This document shows positions 29,355-39,900 of a stretch of 64,000 nucleotides of DNA, piece after piece; the first letter of the stretch is position 1, and each line of letters starts with the position of its first letter. The DNA is from Tsuneonella sediminis. GTDB taxonomy: Bacteria > Pseudomonadota > Alphaproteobacteria > Sphingomonadales > Sphingomonadaceae. The DNA lies in assembly GCF_051912845.1 (NCBI RefSeq), contig NZ_JBNCBU010000001.1:310001-374000 (forward strand), read 5' to 3'. A program made the translations under genes and the position numbers. The notes below the pieces were generated by a model. The model made no database searches. It saw only the letters and a list, made by a program, of their open reading frames with translations, and was not told where the DNA came from.

Positions 29355-30551
29355 ATGGATGAGCGCCGTCCCCTGCCCTGGCTCGGCCTCGCGCTGGCGG
29401 CGATCGGCGCGGGGGGGCTCCTGCTTCTCGGCGAACAGCCGTTCCTTGCGCTGGCGGTCCTGGTGCTGTGGTCAGGCTCGCTGTGGCTGTCGATCGCCGA
29501 ACCACCCCCGATAGCGTCGCACAAGGCCAACGGTCCCTTCGATCGCGACACCATGGGCGAGCTGATCGAGCATTCGGGAACGCCGCTGATGCTGGTCGAG
29601 AGCGACCGGGTGGCTATCGCCAACCAGGCTGCGCGTGAGGTCCTGGGCGCCCACATCGTGGGGCAGGACATTCGCGTGGCCCTGCGCCACCCGGACGCGA
29701 TCGCGCTGACCGAGCGCGACCGGCCCGCCACTGCCATGGTCAAGGGCCTGGCTCGCCGGCACGACATATGGCGGGTCAGCCGGCAGCCGCTCGGCGACGG
29801 GGCGGCAGTGATCGAGATGATCAACCGTACCGCCGAGGCTGACATCAGCCGGTCGCACACCGATTTCGTGGCCAACGCCAGCCACGAGCTGCGCACCCCG
29901 CTTGCCTCGATCATCGGGTACGCAGAGACGCTCGCCGAGGAGAACGGTGACGGCGATCCGGCGAGGCGGCAGAAGTTTCTCTCGACGATCCTGCGCGAAT
30001 CGCGAAGGTTGAAGGGGCTAGTCGACGATCTGATGTCGCTTTCGCGGATCGAGGCCGAAAAGCACGAACAGCCATCCGAACTGATCGACCTCGGGCCGCT
30101 CGTCGAAAGGTCAGCCCGCGATGCCGCAGGGCCGGAGAGGACAGGGCGCCTTGAACTCGATCTGTCGCCTGGCCTTTCGGTGCGCGGCGACCAGCAGCAA
30201 CTCGAGCAACTGGTCCGCAACCTGGTCGACAATGCCTTGAAGTACGGGGCCGACGACCAGCCCGTCACCGTTAGTCTCGTCGAACTGCAGGGCGGGGCCG
30301 CGCGGTTGTCGGTAACCGATCGCGGCGACGGCATAGCGCCCGAGCATCTGCCGCACCTTACCCGGCGTTTTTACCGGACCGACCCGGGGCGCAGCCGCGC
30401 TTCGGGCGGGACCGGACTTGGCCTTGCGATCGTCAAGCATATCGTGGAACGCCATCGCGGCCGGCTCGACATCGAGAGCGAGCTGGGTAAGGGGACGAGC
30501 GTCGTGGTCCGTATTCCATCAGGCGTGAACGCCGCGCAGGGATTGTCATGA
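29355..30551 (+). CDS. phoR: Phosphate regulon sensor histidine kinase
   Basis: A 398-residue PhoR-type kinase: two N-terminal hydrophobic segments (about 8-25 and 29-46), a PAS-like sensor domain (about 65-160), then the dimerisation/phosphoacceptor helix FVANASHELRTPLASIIGY with H177 and the ATPase domain with N-box LVDNALKYG, G1 DRGDGIAPEHL, F-box RRFYRTD and G2 GGTGLGLAIVKHI. It phosphorylates PhoB when phosphate is scarce. It heads the phoR-pstCAB-phoU-phoB cluster and its last codons contain a Pho box. Confidence 0.95.
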   Translation: MDERRPLPWLGLALAAIGAGGLLLLGEQPFLALAVLVLWSGSLWLSIAEPPPIASHKANGPFDRDTMGELIEHSGTPLMLVESDRVAIANQAAREVLGAHIVGQDIRVALRHPDAIALTERDRPATAMVKGLARRHDIWRVSRQPLGDGAAVIEMINRTAEADISRSHTDFVANASHELRTPLASIIGYAETLAEENGDGDPARRQKFLSTILRESRRLKGLVDDLMSLSRIEAEKHEQPSELIDLGPLVERSARDAAGPERTGRLELDLSPGLSVRGDQQQLEQLVRNLVDNALKYGADDQPVTVSLVELQGGAARLSVTDRGDGIAPEHLPHLTRRFYRTDPGRSRASGGTGLGLAIVKHIVERHRGRLDIESELGKGTSVVVRIPSGVNAAQGLS

Positions 30552-30560
30552 AACCGTCAT
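30543..30560 (+). promoter_or_regulatory. Pho box upstream of pstC
   Basis: TTGTCATGAAACCGTCAT is two 7-base repeats (TTGTCAT and CCGTCAT) separated by GAAA, close to the PhoB consensus CTGTCAT-N4-CTGTCAT. It overlaps the phoR stop and lies 60 bases before pstC, so phosphorylated PhoB should activate pstCAB-phoU-phoB from here. Confidence 0.8.
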
Positions 30561-30620
30561 CAAAACGACGCATCGGCTCGACACGTTGACCCTCAACCCG
30601 CGGGACAATCGCATTCACCC

Positions 30621-32006
30621 ATGTCACTTTCGCTTCTCCTCCTCCTCGCAATAGGGCTCGCGCTGGCTGGCTGGCTGGCTGGCCGTGCGCGCGCATGGGG
30701 TTTCCGCGCGGCGGCCGGCGGGACGAGGCTTGCTGCCTTGCCCAGCTATCACGGCTGGTATGTAGCGCTGTGGATTGCCCTGCCCTTGCTGGGGTTTATT
30801 ATGCTGTGGACCGCGCTGGCTCCTGACCTGGTCCAGCAGGCGGTTCTCGCCGACCCGGCGGCGCAAGGCCTGCCGGCCTCCGATTTCCAGCGCAACGCCA
30901 TCCTTGCCCAGGCGCGCGCGGTTGCGACAGGTGCAGCGGCGGTCACGACGCATCCGGACGCGGCCGCGCTGGTCGAGCCATATCGCGCGGCGATCGCCCG
31001 CTACCGGCTGATCGGGATCCTTGCGACTCTTGGCATTGCGGTGGCGGCGGGCGCGTTCGCGTTCCTGCGGCTGCGGCCGAATTTCACCGCCCGCACCCGA
31101 GTCGAGCGGGCCGTGCTCTCGGTCCTGCTGCTCGCATCTCTGGTCGCGGTCCTCACGACGCTGGGAATCCTCGTCAGTCTGATATTCGAGACGATCCGAT
31201 TCTTCGGAATGATCTCTCCGATAGATTTCCTGTTCGGGACGATGTGGTCGCCCGACCCGATGGTCTCGGCCGAATCGGCGGACCCGACCCGGTACGGCGC
31301 GATCCCGCTGTTCTGGGGCACGATCTTCATCGGCGCGATCATCGCGATGATCGTTGCGATTCCGCTCGGGCTGATGAGCGCGATCTACCTGACCCAGTAT
31401 GCCAGGCCCGCCTACCGCAAGTGGCTCAAGCCGGCGCTCGAGATTCTCGCCGGCGTGCCGACCGTTGTGTACGGCTACTTCGCCGCGCTTACGGTGGCGC
31501 CGGCGATCCGCGATGCCGCGCAGGCAGTCGGTTTCGCGGGGGCGAGCTCGGAAAGCGCGCTCGCCGCCGGGCTCGTGATGGGCGTGATGATTATCCCCTT
31601 CGTGTCCTCGATGGCGGACGACAGCATCGCCGCGGTGCCCCAGGCGATGCGCGACGGCAGCCTGGCGATGGGAGCGACGAAATCCGAGACGATCCGCCGC
31701 GTCCTGATCCCTGCCGCCCTGCCGGGCATCGTCGCCGGAATCATGCTGGCCGTCAGCCGCGCGATCGGCGAGACGATGATCGTCGTCATGGCCGCCTCGA
31801 CTGCGGCCAACCTCAGCGCCAACCCGCTCGAGGCGATGACAACGGTCACGGTGCAGATCGTGGCGATGCTCACCGGCGAGGGCAGCTTCGACCACCCCGC
31901 AACCCTCAGTGCGTTCGCGCTCGGGTTCGTGCTGTTCATGGTGACGCTGGCGCTGAACTTCGTCGCGCTGCGCGTCGTCAAGCGGTTCCGAGAAGCATAT
32001 GAGTGA
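30621..32006 (+). CDS. pstC: Phosphate ABC transporter permease PstC
   Basis: A 461-residue inner-membrane permease, longer than the roughly 320-residue E. coli protein. The first 170 residues form a separate N-terminal membrane region with an intervening soluble loop, as in alphaproteobacteria. The C-terminal part is the standard permease with IPLFWGTIFIGAIIAMIVAI, the ATPase-coupling loop DGSLAMGATKSETIRRVLIP and SRAIGETMIVVMAAS. It pairs with PstA for high-affinity phosphate import. Its stop overlaps the pstA start by eight bases. No pstS binding-protein gene is in the window. Confidence 0.95.
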   Translation: MSLSLLLLLAIGLALAGWLAGRARAWGFRAAAGGTRLAALPSYHGWYVALWIALPLLGFIMLWTALAPDLVQQAVLADPAAQGLPASDFQRNAILAQARAVATGAAAVTTHPDAAALVEPYRAAIARYRLIGILATLGIAVAAGAFAFLRLRPNFTARTRVERAVLSVLLLASLVAVLTTLGILVSLIFETIRFFGMISPIDFLFGTMWSPDPMVSAESADPTRYGAIPLFWGTIFIGAIIAMIVAIPLGLMSAIYLTQYARPAYRKWLKPALEILAGVPTVVYGYFAALTVAPAIRDAAQAVGFAGASSESALAAGLVMGVMIIPFVSSMADDSIAAVPQAMRDGSLAMGATKSETIRRVLIPAALPGIVAGIMLAVSRAIGETMIVVMAASTAANLSANPLEAMTTVTVQIVAMLTGEGSFDHPATLSAFALGFVLFMVTLALNFVALRVVKRFREAYE

Positions 32007-33261
32007 GCAGGCCGAAGCATTCCGGGCGCCGACCCGCACGCCCGCGTTCGAAGCGCGGCTGAAGAAGCGCTACGCGTCGGAGCGGCGGTTCAAGGCGCTG
32101 GGCCTCGCGGCGATCCTCGTGTCGGTCGCGGTGCTGTTGTTCCTGCTGACGACGATGCTGATCAACGGCCTTGGCGGATTTCAGCGTGCCGAGGTCGAGG
32201 TACCGGTCGACTTCACGCAAGCCGGGCTATCGATCGATCCCTCGCTGTCCGATCCCGTCGAGATCCAGCAGAGCCTGCAGAACCAGGGGCTGCCGCAGGT
32301 GATCGAGTTCTTCGCCGCTCGGACGCTTGGCGAGGACGGCGCGCAGGAGATCTCGGCGGACGCCTGGCGCGAAGTCGCTTCGGCTATCGCGGAGGATCCG
32401 ACCATCCTGCGCCGGACCGAGACGCTGTCGCTCCCCGCAAGTTCGGACCTTGCGGCCGGCCTTGCCGGCGAAGGCGGACCGGAAAGCCGGGCCCTCGCCG
32501 CGCGCCTTGCCGCGGAGGGCAAGCTTGGCACCGCGCTCGACCTAGGCTTCCTCGCCCGATCGGACGCGACCGATCCGCAGGCGGTCGGCATCTGGGGGGC
32601 GCTCAAGGGGTCGATGCTGACGATGTTCGTCACGCTGCTGCTCGCCTTCCCGATCGGGGTGCTTGCCGCTCTCTACCTCGAGGAATATGCGCCGAAGAAC
32701 CGCTGGACCGACCTGATCGAGGTTTCGATCAACAATCTCGCCGCGGTCCCGTCGATCATCTTCGGCCTTCTGGGCCTCGCGGTCTTCCTGTGGATCTTTC
32801 CCAACATGCGTTCGGCGCCGCTGATCGGCGGCATGACGCTGGCGCTGATGACGATGCCGGTGATCGTCATCGCCGGGCGCAACGCGATCAAGGCGGTTCC
32901 GCCGTCGATCAGGGACGGGGCGCTGGCAATCGGCGCCTCACCCGTACAGGTGGTCTTCCACCACGTGCTGCCGCTCGCGCTCCCCGGCATTCTGACCGGA
33001 ACGATCATCGGCATGGCGCGCGCCCTGGGTGAAACCGCGCCGCTGTTGATGATCGGCATGCGCGCGTTCGTCGCGACGCCGCCATCGGGCTTCACTTCGC
33101 CCGCGACCGTACTGCCCGTGCAGATCTTCCTGTGGTCGGACGAGATCGACCGCGGGTTCGTCGAACGCACCAGCGCGGCGATTATCGTGCTACTGCTGTT
33201 CCTGCTCGTGATGAACGGGCTAGCCATCTACCTGCGCAACAAATTCGAGAAGACCTGGTGA
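31999..33261 (+). CDS. pstA: Phosphate ABC transporter permease PstA
   Basis: A 420-residue permease with the long N-terminal extension (DUF3333-like, about residues 15-190) typical of alphaproteobacterial PstA: one membrane segment followed by a periplasmic domain. The permease core contains SMLTMFVTLLLAFPIGVLAA, LYLEEYAPKNRWTDLIEV, the coupling loop DGALAIGASPVQVVFHHVLP and MARALGETAPLLMIGM. ATG 31999 lies inside pstC's last codons, and the stop overlaps the pstB start. Confidence 0.95.
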   Translation: MSEQAEAFRAPTRTPAFEARLKKRYASERRFKALGLAAILVSVAVLLFLLTTMLINGLGGFQRAEVEVPVDFTQAGLSIDPSLSDPVEIQQSLQNQGLPQVIEFFAARTLGEDGAQEISADAWREVASAIAEDPTILRRTETLSLPASSDLAAGLAGEGGPESRALAARLAAEGKLGTALDLGFLARSDATDPQAVGIWGALKGSMLTMFVTLLLAFPIGVLAALYLEEYAPKNRWTDLIEVSINNLAAVPSIIFGLLGLAVFLWIFPNMRSAPLIGGMTLALMTMPVIVIAGRNAIKAVPPSIRDGALAIGASPVQVVFHHVLPLALPGILTGTIIGMARALGETAPLLMIGMRAFVATPPSGFTSPATVLPVQIFLWSDEIDRGFVERTSAAIIVLLLFLLVMNGLAIYLRNKFEKTW

Positions 33262-34046
33262 CATTCGTCCATCCCAACCTGGAAGAAACCGACGCCAAGA
33301 TGCGGGCGCGCGACGTGTCGGTGTATTACGGCGCGAAAAAGGCCATCGACGAGGTGTCGATCGACATTCCGTCGAAGTATGTCACCGCGTTCATCGGTCC
33401 GTCGGGCTGCGGCAAGTCGACCTTCCTGCGGGCGCTCAACCGCATGAACGACACGATCCCGTCCGCGCGGGTCGAGGGTTGCATCGAGCTCGACGGGGAA
33501 GACATCTACAAGTCCGGCATGGACGTCGTGCAGCTGCGCGCCCGGGTCGGCATGGTGTTCCAGAAGCCCAATCCGTTCCCCAAGTCGATCTACGAGAACA
33601 TCGCCTACGGCCCGCGCATCCACGGCCTCGCGGAAGGCAAGGCCGAGCTTGACGACATCGTCGAGCGCTCCTTGAAGCGCGCCGGCCTGTGGAACGAGGT
33701 CAAGGATCGCCTCAGCGACAGCGGCACCGCGCTGTCGGGTGGCCAGCAGCAGCGCCTGTGCATCGCCCGCGCGGTCGCGGTCGATCCCGAGGTTATCCTG
33801 ATGGACGAGCCCTGTTCGGCGCTCGATCCCATCGCGACCGCCAAGATCGAGGAACTGATCGACGAGCTGCGTGGCAACTACGCGATCGTCATCGTCACCC
33901 ACTCGATGCAGCAGGCCGCGCGGGTCAGCCAGCGCACGGCCTTCTTCCACCTCGGCAACATGGTGGAGTATGGTCGCACGTCGGACATATTCACCAATCC
34001 GCTCGAGGAGCGGACCAAGGACTACATCACGGGCCGCTACGGCTAG
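33258..34046 (+). CDS. pstB: Phosphate ABC transporter ATPase
   Basis: A 262-residue ATPase driving phosphate import through PstCA. Motifs are Walker A FIGPSGCGKSTFLRALNRMN, Q-loop MVFQKPNPFPKSIYENIAYG, signature LSGGQQQRLCIARA, Walker B VILMDEPCSALDPIAT and the H-loop IVTHSMQQAARVSQR. GTG 33258 overlaps the pstA TGA (GTGA), which is why it was preferred to a longer frame. Confidence 0.97.
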   Translation: MTFVHPNLEETDAKMRARDVSVYYGAKKAIDEVSIDIPSKYVTAFIGPSGCGKSTFLRALNRMNDTIPSARVEGCIELDGEDIYKSGMDVVQLRARVGMVFQKPNPFPKSIYENIAYGPRIHGLAEGKAELDDIVERSLKRAGLWNEVKDRLSDSGTALSGGQQQRLCIARAVAVDPEVILMDEPCSALDPIATAKIEELIDELRGNYAIVIVTHSMQQAARVSQRTAFFHLGNMVEYGRTSDIFTNPLEERTKDYITGRYG

Positions 34047-34059
34047 GACACGGAACGAC

Positions 34060-34725
34060 ATGGAACACACGGTCAAGGCCTTCGACGAGGATATTACCAA
34101 GCTGCGCGGACTGATTGCGCAGATGGGCGGCATGGCCGAAGTTGCCGTGCAGAACGCGATGGACGCGCTGGTCAAGGGCGACGACGCGCTGGCCGACCGC
34201 ATCATTGCCGAGGACAAGAAGCTCGACGCGCTCGAGAGCGAGGTCGACAAGCTGGCGGTCCGGATCATCGCCCTGCGCGCGCCGATGGCGGACGACTTGC
34301 GCGAGGTCATCGCGGCGTTGAAGATCGCCGGCGTGGTCGAGCGGATCGGCGACTACTCCAAGGCGATCGCCAAGGCCTCGCGCCAGATCGAGGACCGCAA
34401 GAAGTTCGGGCCCCTCACGCTCGTCCCGGCGATGGGGGAAATTGCGGCCGAAATGGTTCATGACGCGATGACCGCCTATGCCGCGCGCGACGCGGTGCTC
34501 GCGCGCGAGGTGATCGTGACCGACGAGAAGGTCGACAACTTCTACGAATCGATCTTCCGCAACCTCGTCAGCCACATGGTCGAGAACCCGTCGACGATCA
34601 GTTCGGCCGCGCAGATGCTGTTTGTCGCCCGCAACCTCGAGCGGATCGGGGACCACGCGACCAACGTTGCCGAGATGGTGCATTTCGCCGCCACGGGCGC
34701 CTATCCGGTCGATGCCGATTTCTGA
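34060..34725 (+). CDS. phoU: Phosphate signalling regulator PhoU
   Basis: A 221-residue all-helical protein made of two PhoU repeats. The first has LIAQMGGMAEVAVQNAMDAL and ALESEVDKLAVRIIALRAP; the second ends with FVARNLERIGDHATNVAEMV, the metal-cluster motif E-R-I-x-D-H. PhoU connects the Pst transporter with PhoR and represses the regulon when phosphate is plentiful. It begins 13 bases after pstB. Confidence 0.97.
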   Translation: MEHTVKAFDEDITKLRGLIAQMGGMAEVAVQNAMDALVKGDDALADRIIAEDKKLDALESEVDKLAVRIIALRAPMADDLREVIAALKIAGVVERIGDYSKAIAKASRQIEDRKKFGPLTLVPAMGEIAAEMVHDAMTAYAARDAVLAREVIVTDEKVDNFYESIFRNLVSHMVENPSTISSAAQMLFVARNLERIGDHATNVAEMVHFAATGAYPVDADF

Positions 34726-34801
34726 TGCGGGGGCACCGTGCGGCGCGGCGGTCAACGCTTCGTCCTCAGGGTGTAACAATTCGCGTGTGGAAAGGCGGTC
34801 G

Positions 34802-35488
34802 ATGACCGCTGCCAAGCTTCTCCTGGTCGAAGACGACCCATCGCTTGCCGAACTGCTCGAATACCGTTTCGCGAACGAGGGCTATTCGGTCCGCGTGACA
34901 TCTGACGGCGACGAGGCACTCCTGCTCGCGGCAGAGGACGTGCCCGACCTCATCATTCTCGACTGGATGATCGAGGGGACCAGCGGGATCGAGGTCTGCC
35001 GGCGCCTGCGCCGCGACAAGGCGACTGCGCACGTGCCGATCATCATGCTCACCGCGCGCGAGGGAGAGGACGACAAGATTCGCGGGCTCGAGACGGGGGC
35101 CGACGACTACCTGACGAAGCCCTTCTCTCCGCGTGAACTCCTGGCCAGGGTCGCCGCGGTCCTGCGGCGCATTCGTCCCGCGCTGGCCGGCGAGACCATC
35201 GCCGTTGGCGATATCTTGCTCGATCCGGTGGCGCACCGGGTATCTAGGCGGGGGCAACCAATCCATCTCGGCCCCACCGAATACCGCCTCCTGAAATTCC
35301 TGATGGAGAGCCCCGGGCGCGTATTCAGCCGCAGCCAGCTGCTCGACGGCGTCTGGGGTACGGAGAGCGAGATCGAGCTGCGCACCGTCGACGTCCACAT
35401 TCGCCGCCTGCGTCAAGCGATCGCCATCGACGGGGCAAAGGACCCGGTCCGCACTGTGCGGTCAGCAGGGTACTCTCTAGAAGGCTAG
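34802..35488 (+). CDS. phoB: Phosphate regulon response regulator
   Basis: A 228-residue OmpR/PhoB-type activator. Receiver domain: LLLVEDDPSLAELL with the acidic pocket, phosphoacceptor D54 in IILDWM, MLTAREGEDDKIRGLETGA and the conserved lysine in YLTKPFSP. The winged-helix effector includes LGPTEYRLLKFLMESPGRVF and the recognition region ELRTVDVHIRRLRQAI. It closes the cluster and presumably acts at the Pho box before pstC. Confidence 0.97.
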   Translation: MTAAKLLLVEDDPSLAELLEYRFANEGYSVRVTSDGDEALLLAAEDVPDLIILDWMIEGTSGIEVCRRLRRDKATAHVPIIMLTAREGEDDKIRGLETGADDYLTKPFSPRELLARVAAVLRRIRPALAGETIAVGDILLDPVAHRVSRRGQPIHLGPTEYRLLKFLMESPGRVFSRSQLLDGVWGTESEIELRTVDVHIRRLRQAIAIDGAKDPVRTVRSAGYSLEG

Positions 35489-35512
35489 CGCGCGCCGCAT
35501 CGGTGCACAGGG

Positions 35513-36253
35513 TCACCGGCACACCCCACCCCACCCGCGCGCCTGCTGATCGAGGTGCAGGTGATCGCGGTGGGCGGCGTTGTAATCGGGGCCAAGGACC
35601 GTGCCGAACGCCTCGCAGGCCCCGTCGCGGACGCGGCGCAGAAACACCGCCTCGGCATCGTTTCCGTCCCAATCCCGCAGCACCGAGACCCGGCGGCCAT
35701 CCTCGAGGACAAAGGCGGCGATGTCGATGGCGTTGCCGGTCGCGTGCTCGCTCCAGCCGCCAGTCGATCGGCCATAGAGTCGCCGGCAACTGAATGCGCC
35801 GAGGTGCTCGACCCCGGCGAGCGGGGACCCGAGCATCTCGCGGGCGGCCGGGCGAACCTCACGCTCCAGCCAGCGCTCCAGACCGGCCGCGACGGCGCAA
35901 GTCGTGGGAGGCGCGCCGGGGCGCAGCGGAATATCCTGCAGAACGACCCGGTCCCGGCGCAGGCACGCTCCTTCACCGGCGGGGGCGAGTTCGGTGAATG
36001 CGACATCGCTTCGGCCGAGTATGTCACGGCATCGGTCCCGGTCGACGCGCAAGTCGGCGAGCTTCTGCCGCGTGGCCCAGCCATCGGGGTCCCCGAGGCG
36101 CAAGGGCGCCCAGGGATTGGCCTCGGGATGCGCGTCGAGCCATGCCTTGCCGGCCAGCGCCAGCGCTGCGGCGATCAGTGCAATGAATGCCAGGCGATCG
36201 AAGCGGGACGGGCGCCAGCGCCGTGCCGCGCGCAAGAGATCGGCACGCCTCAT
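35513..36253 (-). CDS. Extensin-like C-terminal domain protein (M15-like fold)
   Basis: A 246-residue protein with one N-terminal membrane segment (about residues 21-36), then the bacterial extensin-C domain. The zinc-ligand pattern of M15/LAS-type peptidases is visible: H170 and D177 in EHATGNAIDIAAF, and H231/H233 in HRDHLHLD. Several cysteines (CRDIL, GACLR, FSCRRLYG) suggest disulphides in the periplasm. A cell-wall amidase/endopeptidase role is inferred. ATG 36253 overlaps the stop of the upstream exporter gene. Confidence 0.85.
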   Translation of the reverse strand: MRRADLLRAARRWRPSRFDRLAFIALIAAALALAGKAWLDAHPEANPWAPLRLGDPDGWATRQKLADLRVDRDRCRDILGRSDVAFTELAPAGEGACLRRDRVVLQDIPLRPGAPPTTCAVAAGLERWLEREVRPAAREMLGSPLAGVEHLGAFSCRRLYGRSTGGWSEHATGNAIDIAAFVLEDGRRVSVLRDWDGNDAEAVFLRRVRDGACEAFGTVLGPDYNAAHRDHLHLDQQARGWGGVCR

Positions 36254-36879
36254 CGCATCGCAAGGTCGACGAGGAGCCCGGCCGCGATTGCGACAAGTAC
36301 CACGCCTACCGCCATATCCGCCTTGCGACGGACCTCCGGCTGCGCAAGCGCCGTCGCCACGCGCCGCCCCGCGCCGATGTAAAGACCGCCCACCGCCAGG
36401 TCGATGACCATGGCGACGACCGCGAGCACGACGATCTGCGGCACGACCGGGATCCGCTGATCGATGAACGGTGGCAGCAAGGCTACCACGTAGACGAGCG
36501 ACTTCGGGTTGCCGATCGCGACGAGGATTCCCCCGGCGAAGGAGCGGCGCCCGTGACCGTCGCGCGCGCCCGGCCCGGCCGGGAACCGGTTGCCTGCGCG
36601 CAGGATGCCCCTGACCCCGATCCACCCCAGGTAGACCGCGCCGGCAACAGCCAGCGCCGTGAAAGCCCTGGGCCACGCTGCGGCGATCGTGCCGAGACCC
36701 AGTGCGGCCAGCAGCCACCAGACGATATAGCCCAGTTGCATCCCCAGCAGAGCCGCAAGTCCGCTGCGCCAACCGTTCATGATGGTTCGCGCCATTACGA
36801 ACAGCATCGATACACCGGGTACGATGCTGGTGACTGCGGTCATCAGCGCGAAGGCGGCAAGGCGTTCGGGATCGATCAC
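36250..36879 (-). CDS. LysE/RhtB family amino-acid exporter
   Basis: A 209-residue protein with about six membrane helices and the LysE-family hallmarks: VPGVSMLFVMARTIMNGWRS with the conserved P-G in helix 1, LGWIGVRGILRAG, FAGGILVAIGNPKSLVYVVA (conserved NPK) and LPPFID. These exporters expel basic or neutral amino acids and analogues. It overlaps the extensin-like gene by four bases (ATGA), so the two are one operon. Confidence 0.9.
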   Translation of the reverse strand: MIDPERLAAFALMTAVTSIVPGVSMLFVMARTIMNGWRSGLAALLGMQLGYIVWWLLAALGLGTIAAAWPRAFTALAVAGAVYLGWIGVRGILRAGNRFPAGPGARDGHGRRSFAGGILVAIGNPKSLVYVVALLPPFIDQRIPVVPQIVVLAVVAMVIDLAVGGLYIGAGRRVATALAQPEVRRKADMAVGVVLVAIAAGLLVDLAMR

Positions 36880-36976
36880 CGTACGCCCGCTAGGGGGACA
36901 CGGTCGATTCGTCGATTCAAGCGAGCGAGGCCGGAGCGCGGCTTTCCCTCCCGGCCGACATGCTGTTGGACAAGAG

Positions 36977-39900
36977 CTAGTGGAAGTCGCGGCTTGGTGG
37001 CAGCGGCATGAGCCGGGGGACGATGCGCGTGTCGCGCGGGTGGCCGTGAAAGCCGCACTCCCGGTTGTTGGCAGGCGGAGGCTCCCAAGGCTCGACCGGC
37101 GGCCTTGCGCTTGGATCGTCCGTGTCCGGGCGCAAGTCGTCGCGCGGGCCCGACCGGCCCGGCAGCGGGTTGTTGCAATGGTCGGCGCGGGCGATCGGGG
37201 TGCGGATCAGGTCGTCGCTCAGACGGTGGAGCTCGTGCGTTGCGTCGGTCATATGATGGGCGATCACGTGGATCACCTCATCGTCGTATTCGACCCGGCC
37301 GCGCACCTCCATCAGTCGCGATCCCATCACCACCTTGCGCTGCCTTTCCTTCAGATCGGGCCAGACGACGAGGTTGATGACTCCCGTTTCGTCCTCGAGC
37401 GTGATGAAGCACACGCCCTTGGCGCTGCCCGGCCGCTGGCGGATCAGGACCACGCCCGCGACCTGCACCATCGAGCGGAACTTGCGCGCGCGCAGGTCGC
37501 AGGCCCGCACGAAGCCGCGCTCGGCCAGGCTGGCGCGCAGGAACGCCATCGGGTGCGCCTTCAGGCTGAGGCGCGTGGTCTGGTAGTCGGCGACCACTTC
37601 TTCGCTGAGCGGCATCGCGGGAAGCGCGGTGGGCTGCGCCTCCGTCCCCTCGTCGCGTGTCTCGGCAAAGGCAAACAGCGGCAGGTCCGGCCCGCCGACG
37701 AGGCTGCGTGCGTCCCACAGCGCCTGGCGTCGGGGCAGCCGCAACGACTGGAACGCGTCGGCGCTGGCGAGCCGCTCGATATGCGCTGGGCTCACGCCGG
37801 CGCGATCGCGCAGCGCCGCGACATCGGCAAAGGCCCCGCGTTCGGCCCGCTCGGCCAGAAGGCGGGCGGCGACGTGCTCGGGCAGCCCGTCGATCTGCCT
37901 GAGGCCGAGGCGCAGCGCGACGTGGCGATCGAGGCGGCCCTTGTCTGCCCTGGCGCTGTCTCGGGACCCTGCCTTCTCCTCGCCCGTGACCTCGAGCGTG
38001 CAATCCCACTGCGACGCGTTGACGTCGGCGGGCAGCACCGTGACGCCATGCTCCACGGCGTCACGCACGATCTGCGCCGGGGCGTAGAAGCCCATCGGCT
38101 GCGAATTGAGCAGCGCGCAGCCGAACGCCGCGGGAAAGTGGCACTTGAGCCAGCTCGATACGTAGACGAGGTGCGCGAAACTCGCCGCATGGCTTTCGGG
38201 GAAGCCGTATTCGCCAAAACCGCGGATCTGGTTGAAGCAGCGCTGCGCGAACTCGCGGTCATAGCCGCGCTGCACCATGCGCTCGACCATCATGTCCTGC
38301 AGCTCGTCGACCATGCCCCGGCTGCGGAACGTCGCCATCGCCTTTCTCAACCGGTTGGCTTCGGCGCTGGAGAACTTCGCCGCGTCGAGCGCGATCTTCA
38401 TCGCCTGCTCCTGGAAGATCGGGACCCCCAGCGTCCGCTCGAGGATGCTCGACAGCTCGTCTGGCGGGCCGTGTTCGGGACCCGGCGCCGGGATCACCAC
38501 CTGCTCGGCCCCGCGGCGGCGTTTGAGGTAGGGATGGACCATGTCGCCCTGGATCGGCCCCGGGCGGACGATCGCGACCTGAATCACCAGATCGTAGAAT
38601 TCGCGCGGGCGCAGTCGCGGCAGCATGTTCATTTGCGCGCGGCTTTCGACCTGGAACACCCCGAGCGAATCGCCCTTGCGCAGCATCGCGTAGGTTTCCG
38701 GGTCCTCACGCGGGACCGTGGCCAGCGTCAGCGTGCGATCATGGGTGTTTTCAACAAGATCGAGGCATTTCCTGATGCAGGTCAGCATGCCGAGCGCAAG
38801 TACGTCGACCTTGAGGATGCCGAGCGCCTCGATGTCGTCCTTGTCCCACTCGATGAAACTCCTGTCGGGCATCGCCCCGTTGCCGATCGGCACGGTCTCG
38901 GTCAGCGGCCCATCGGTGAGGATGAACCCGCCCACGTGCTGAGACAAATGACGCGGCATTCCGATCATCTGCTCGGTCAGCTTGAGAACCCGCCTGAGGT
39001 GGGGATCGCCCACGTCGAGGCCGGTTTCCGCGACATGGGCCTCGCCGATCTCCTTGCCCCACCCGCCCCACACGGTGCGCGCGAGCGCACTGGTCACGTC
39101 TTCGGACAGGCCCATCGCCTTGCCCACTTCGCGGATCGCCATGCGCGGACGATAGTGGATCACCGTGGCACACAGGCCCGCGCGGTGGCGGCCGTACTGG
39201 CGGTAGATGTGCTGGATCACTTCCTCGCGCCGCTCGTGCTCGAAGTCGACGTCGATGTCGGGCGGTTCCTTGCGCTCTTCGGAAATGAAGCGGTCGAACA
39301 GCAGCGCGTGCTTGGCCGGGTCCACGCTGGTTATCCCGAGGCAGTAACAGACCGCCGAGTTGGCCGCCGAGCCGCGTCCCTGGCACAGGATCGGCGGATC
39401 GACCCCGCGTGCGTAGTCGACGATGTCCTTGATGGTGAGGAAGTAGCGCGCGAGGTCGAGCTTGCCGATCAGTGCCAGTTCGCGTTCGATCGTCGCGGCA
39501 ACACTTTCCGGCAAGCCATTGGGATAACGCCATTTTGCCCCTTTCCAGGTTTCCCGTGCGAGGAACGCCTGGGGCGTCATGCCGTCGGGATAGATCTCCT
39601 GCGGATACTCGTATTGCAGTTCGTCGAGGCTGAACGTGCAGGCATCGGCCACCGCGCGCGCTGCTGCGATGGCGTGGGGCCAGCGAGCGAACAGCGTGGC
39701 CATCTCGGCGGGGCTCTTGAGGTGCCGCTCGGCGTTGCCGAACAGCAGGTGGCCGGCCTTGTCGACGGTCGTCTTGTGCCGGATCGCCACCATCACGTCC
39801 TGCAACGGGCGCCGGTCCGGCGCGTGATAATGCACGTCGTTGGTGGCGAGCAGGGTCAACCCGCTCTCGCGGGCAAGCGTATCGAGCCGGTCGATCCGCG

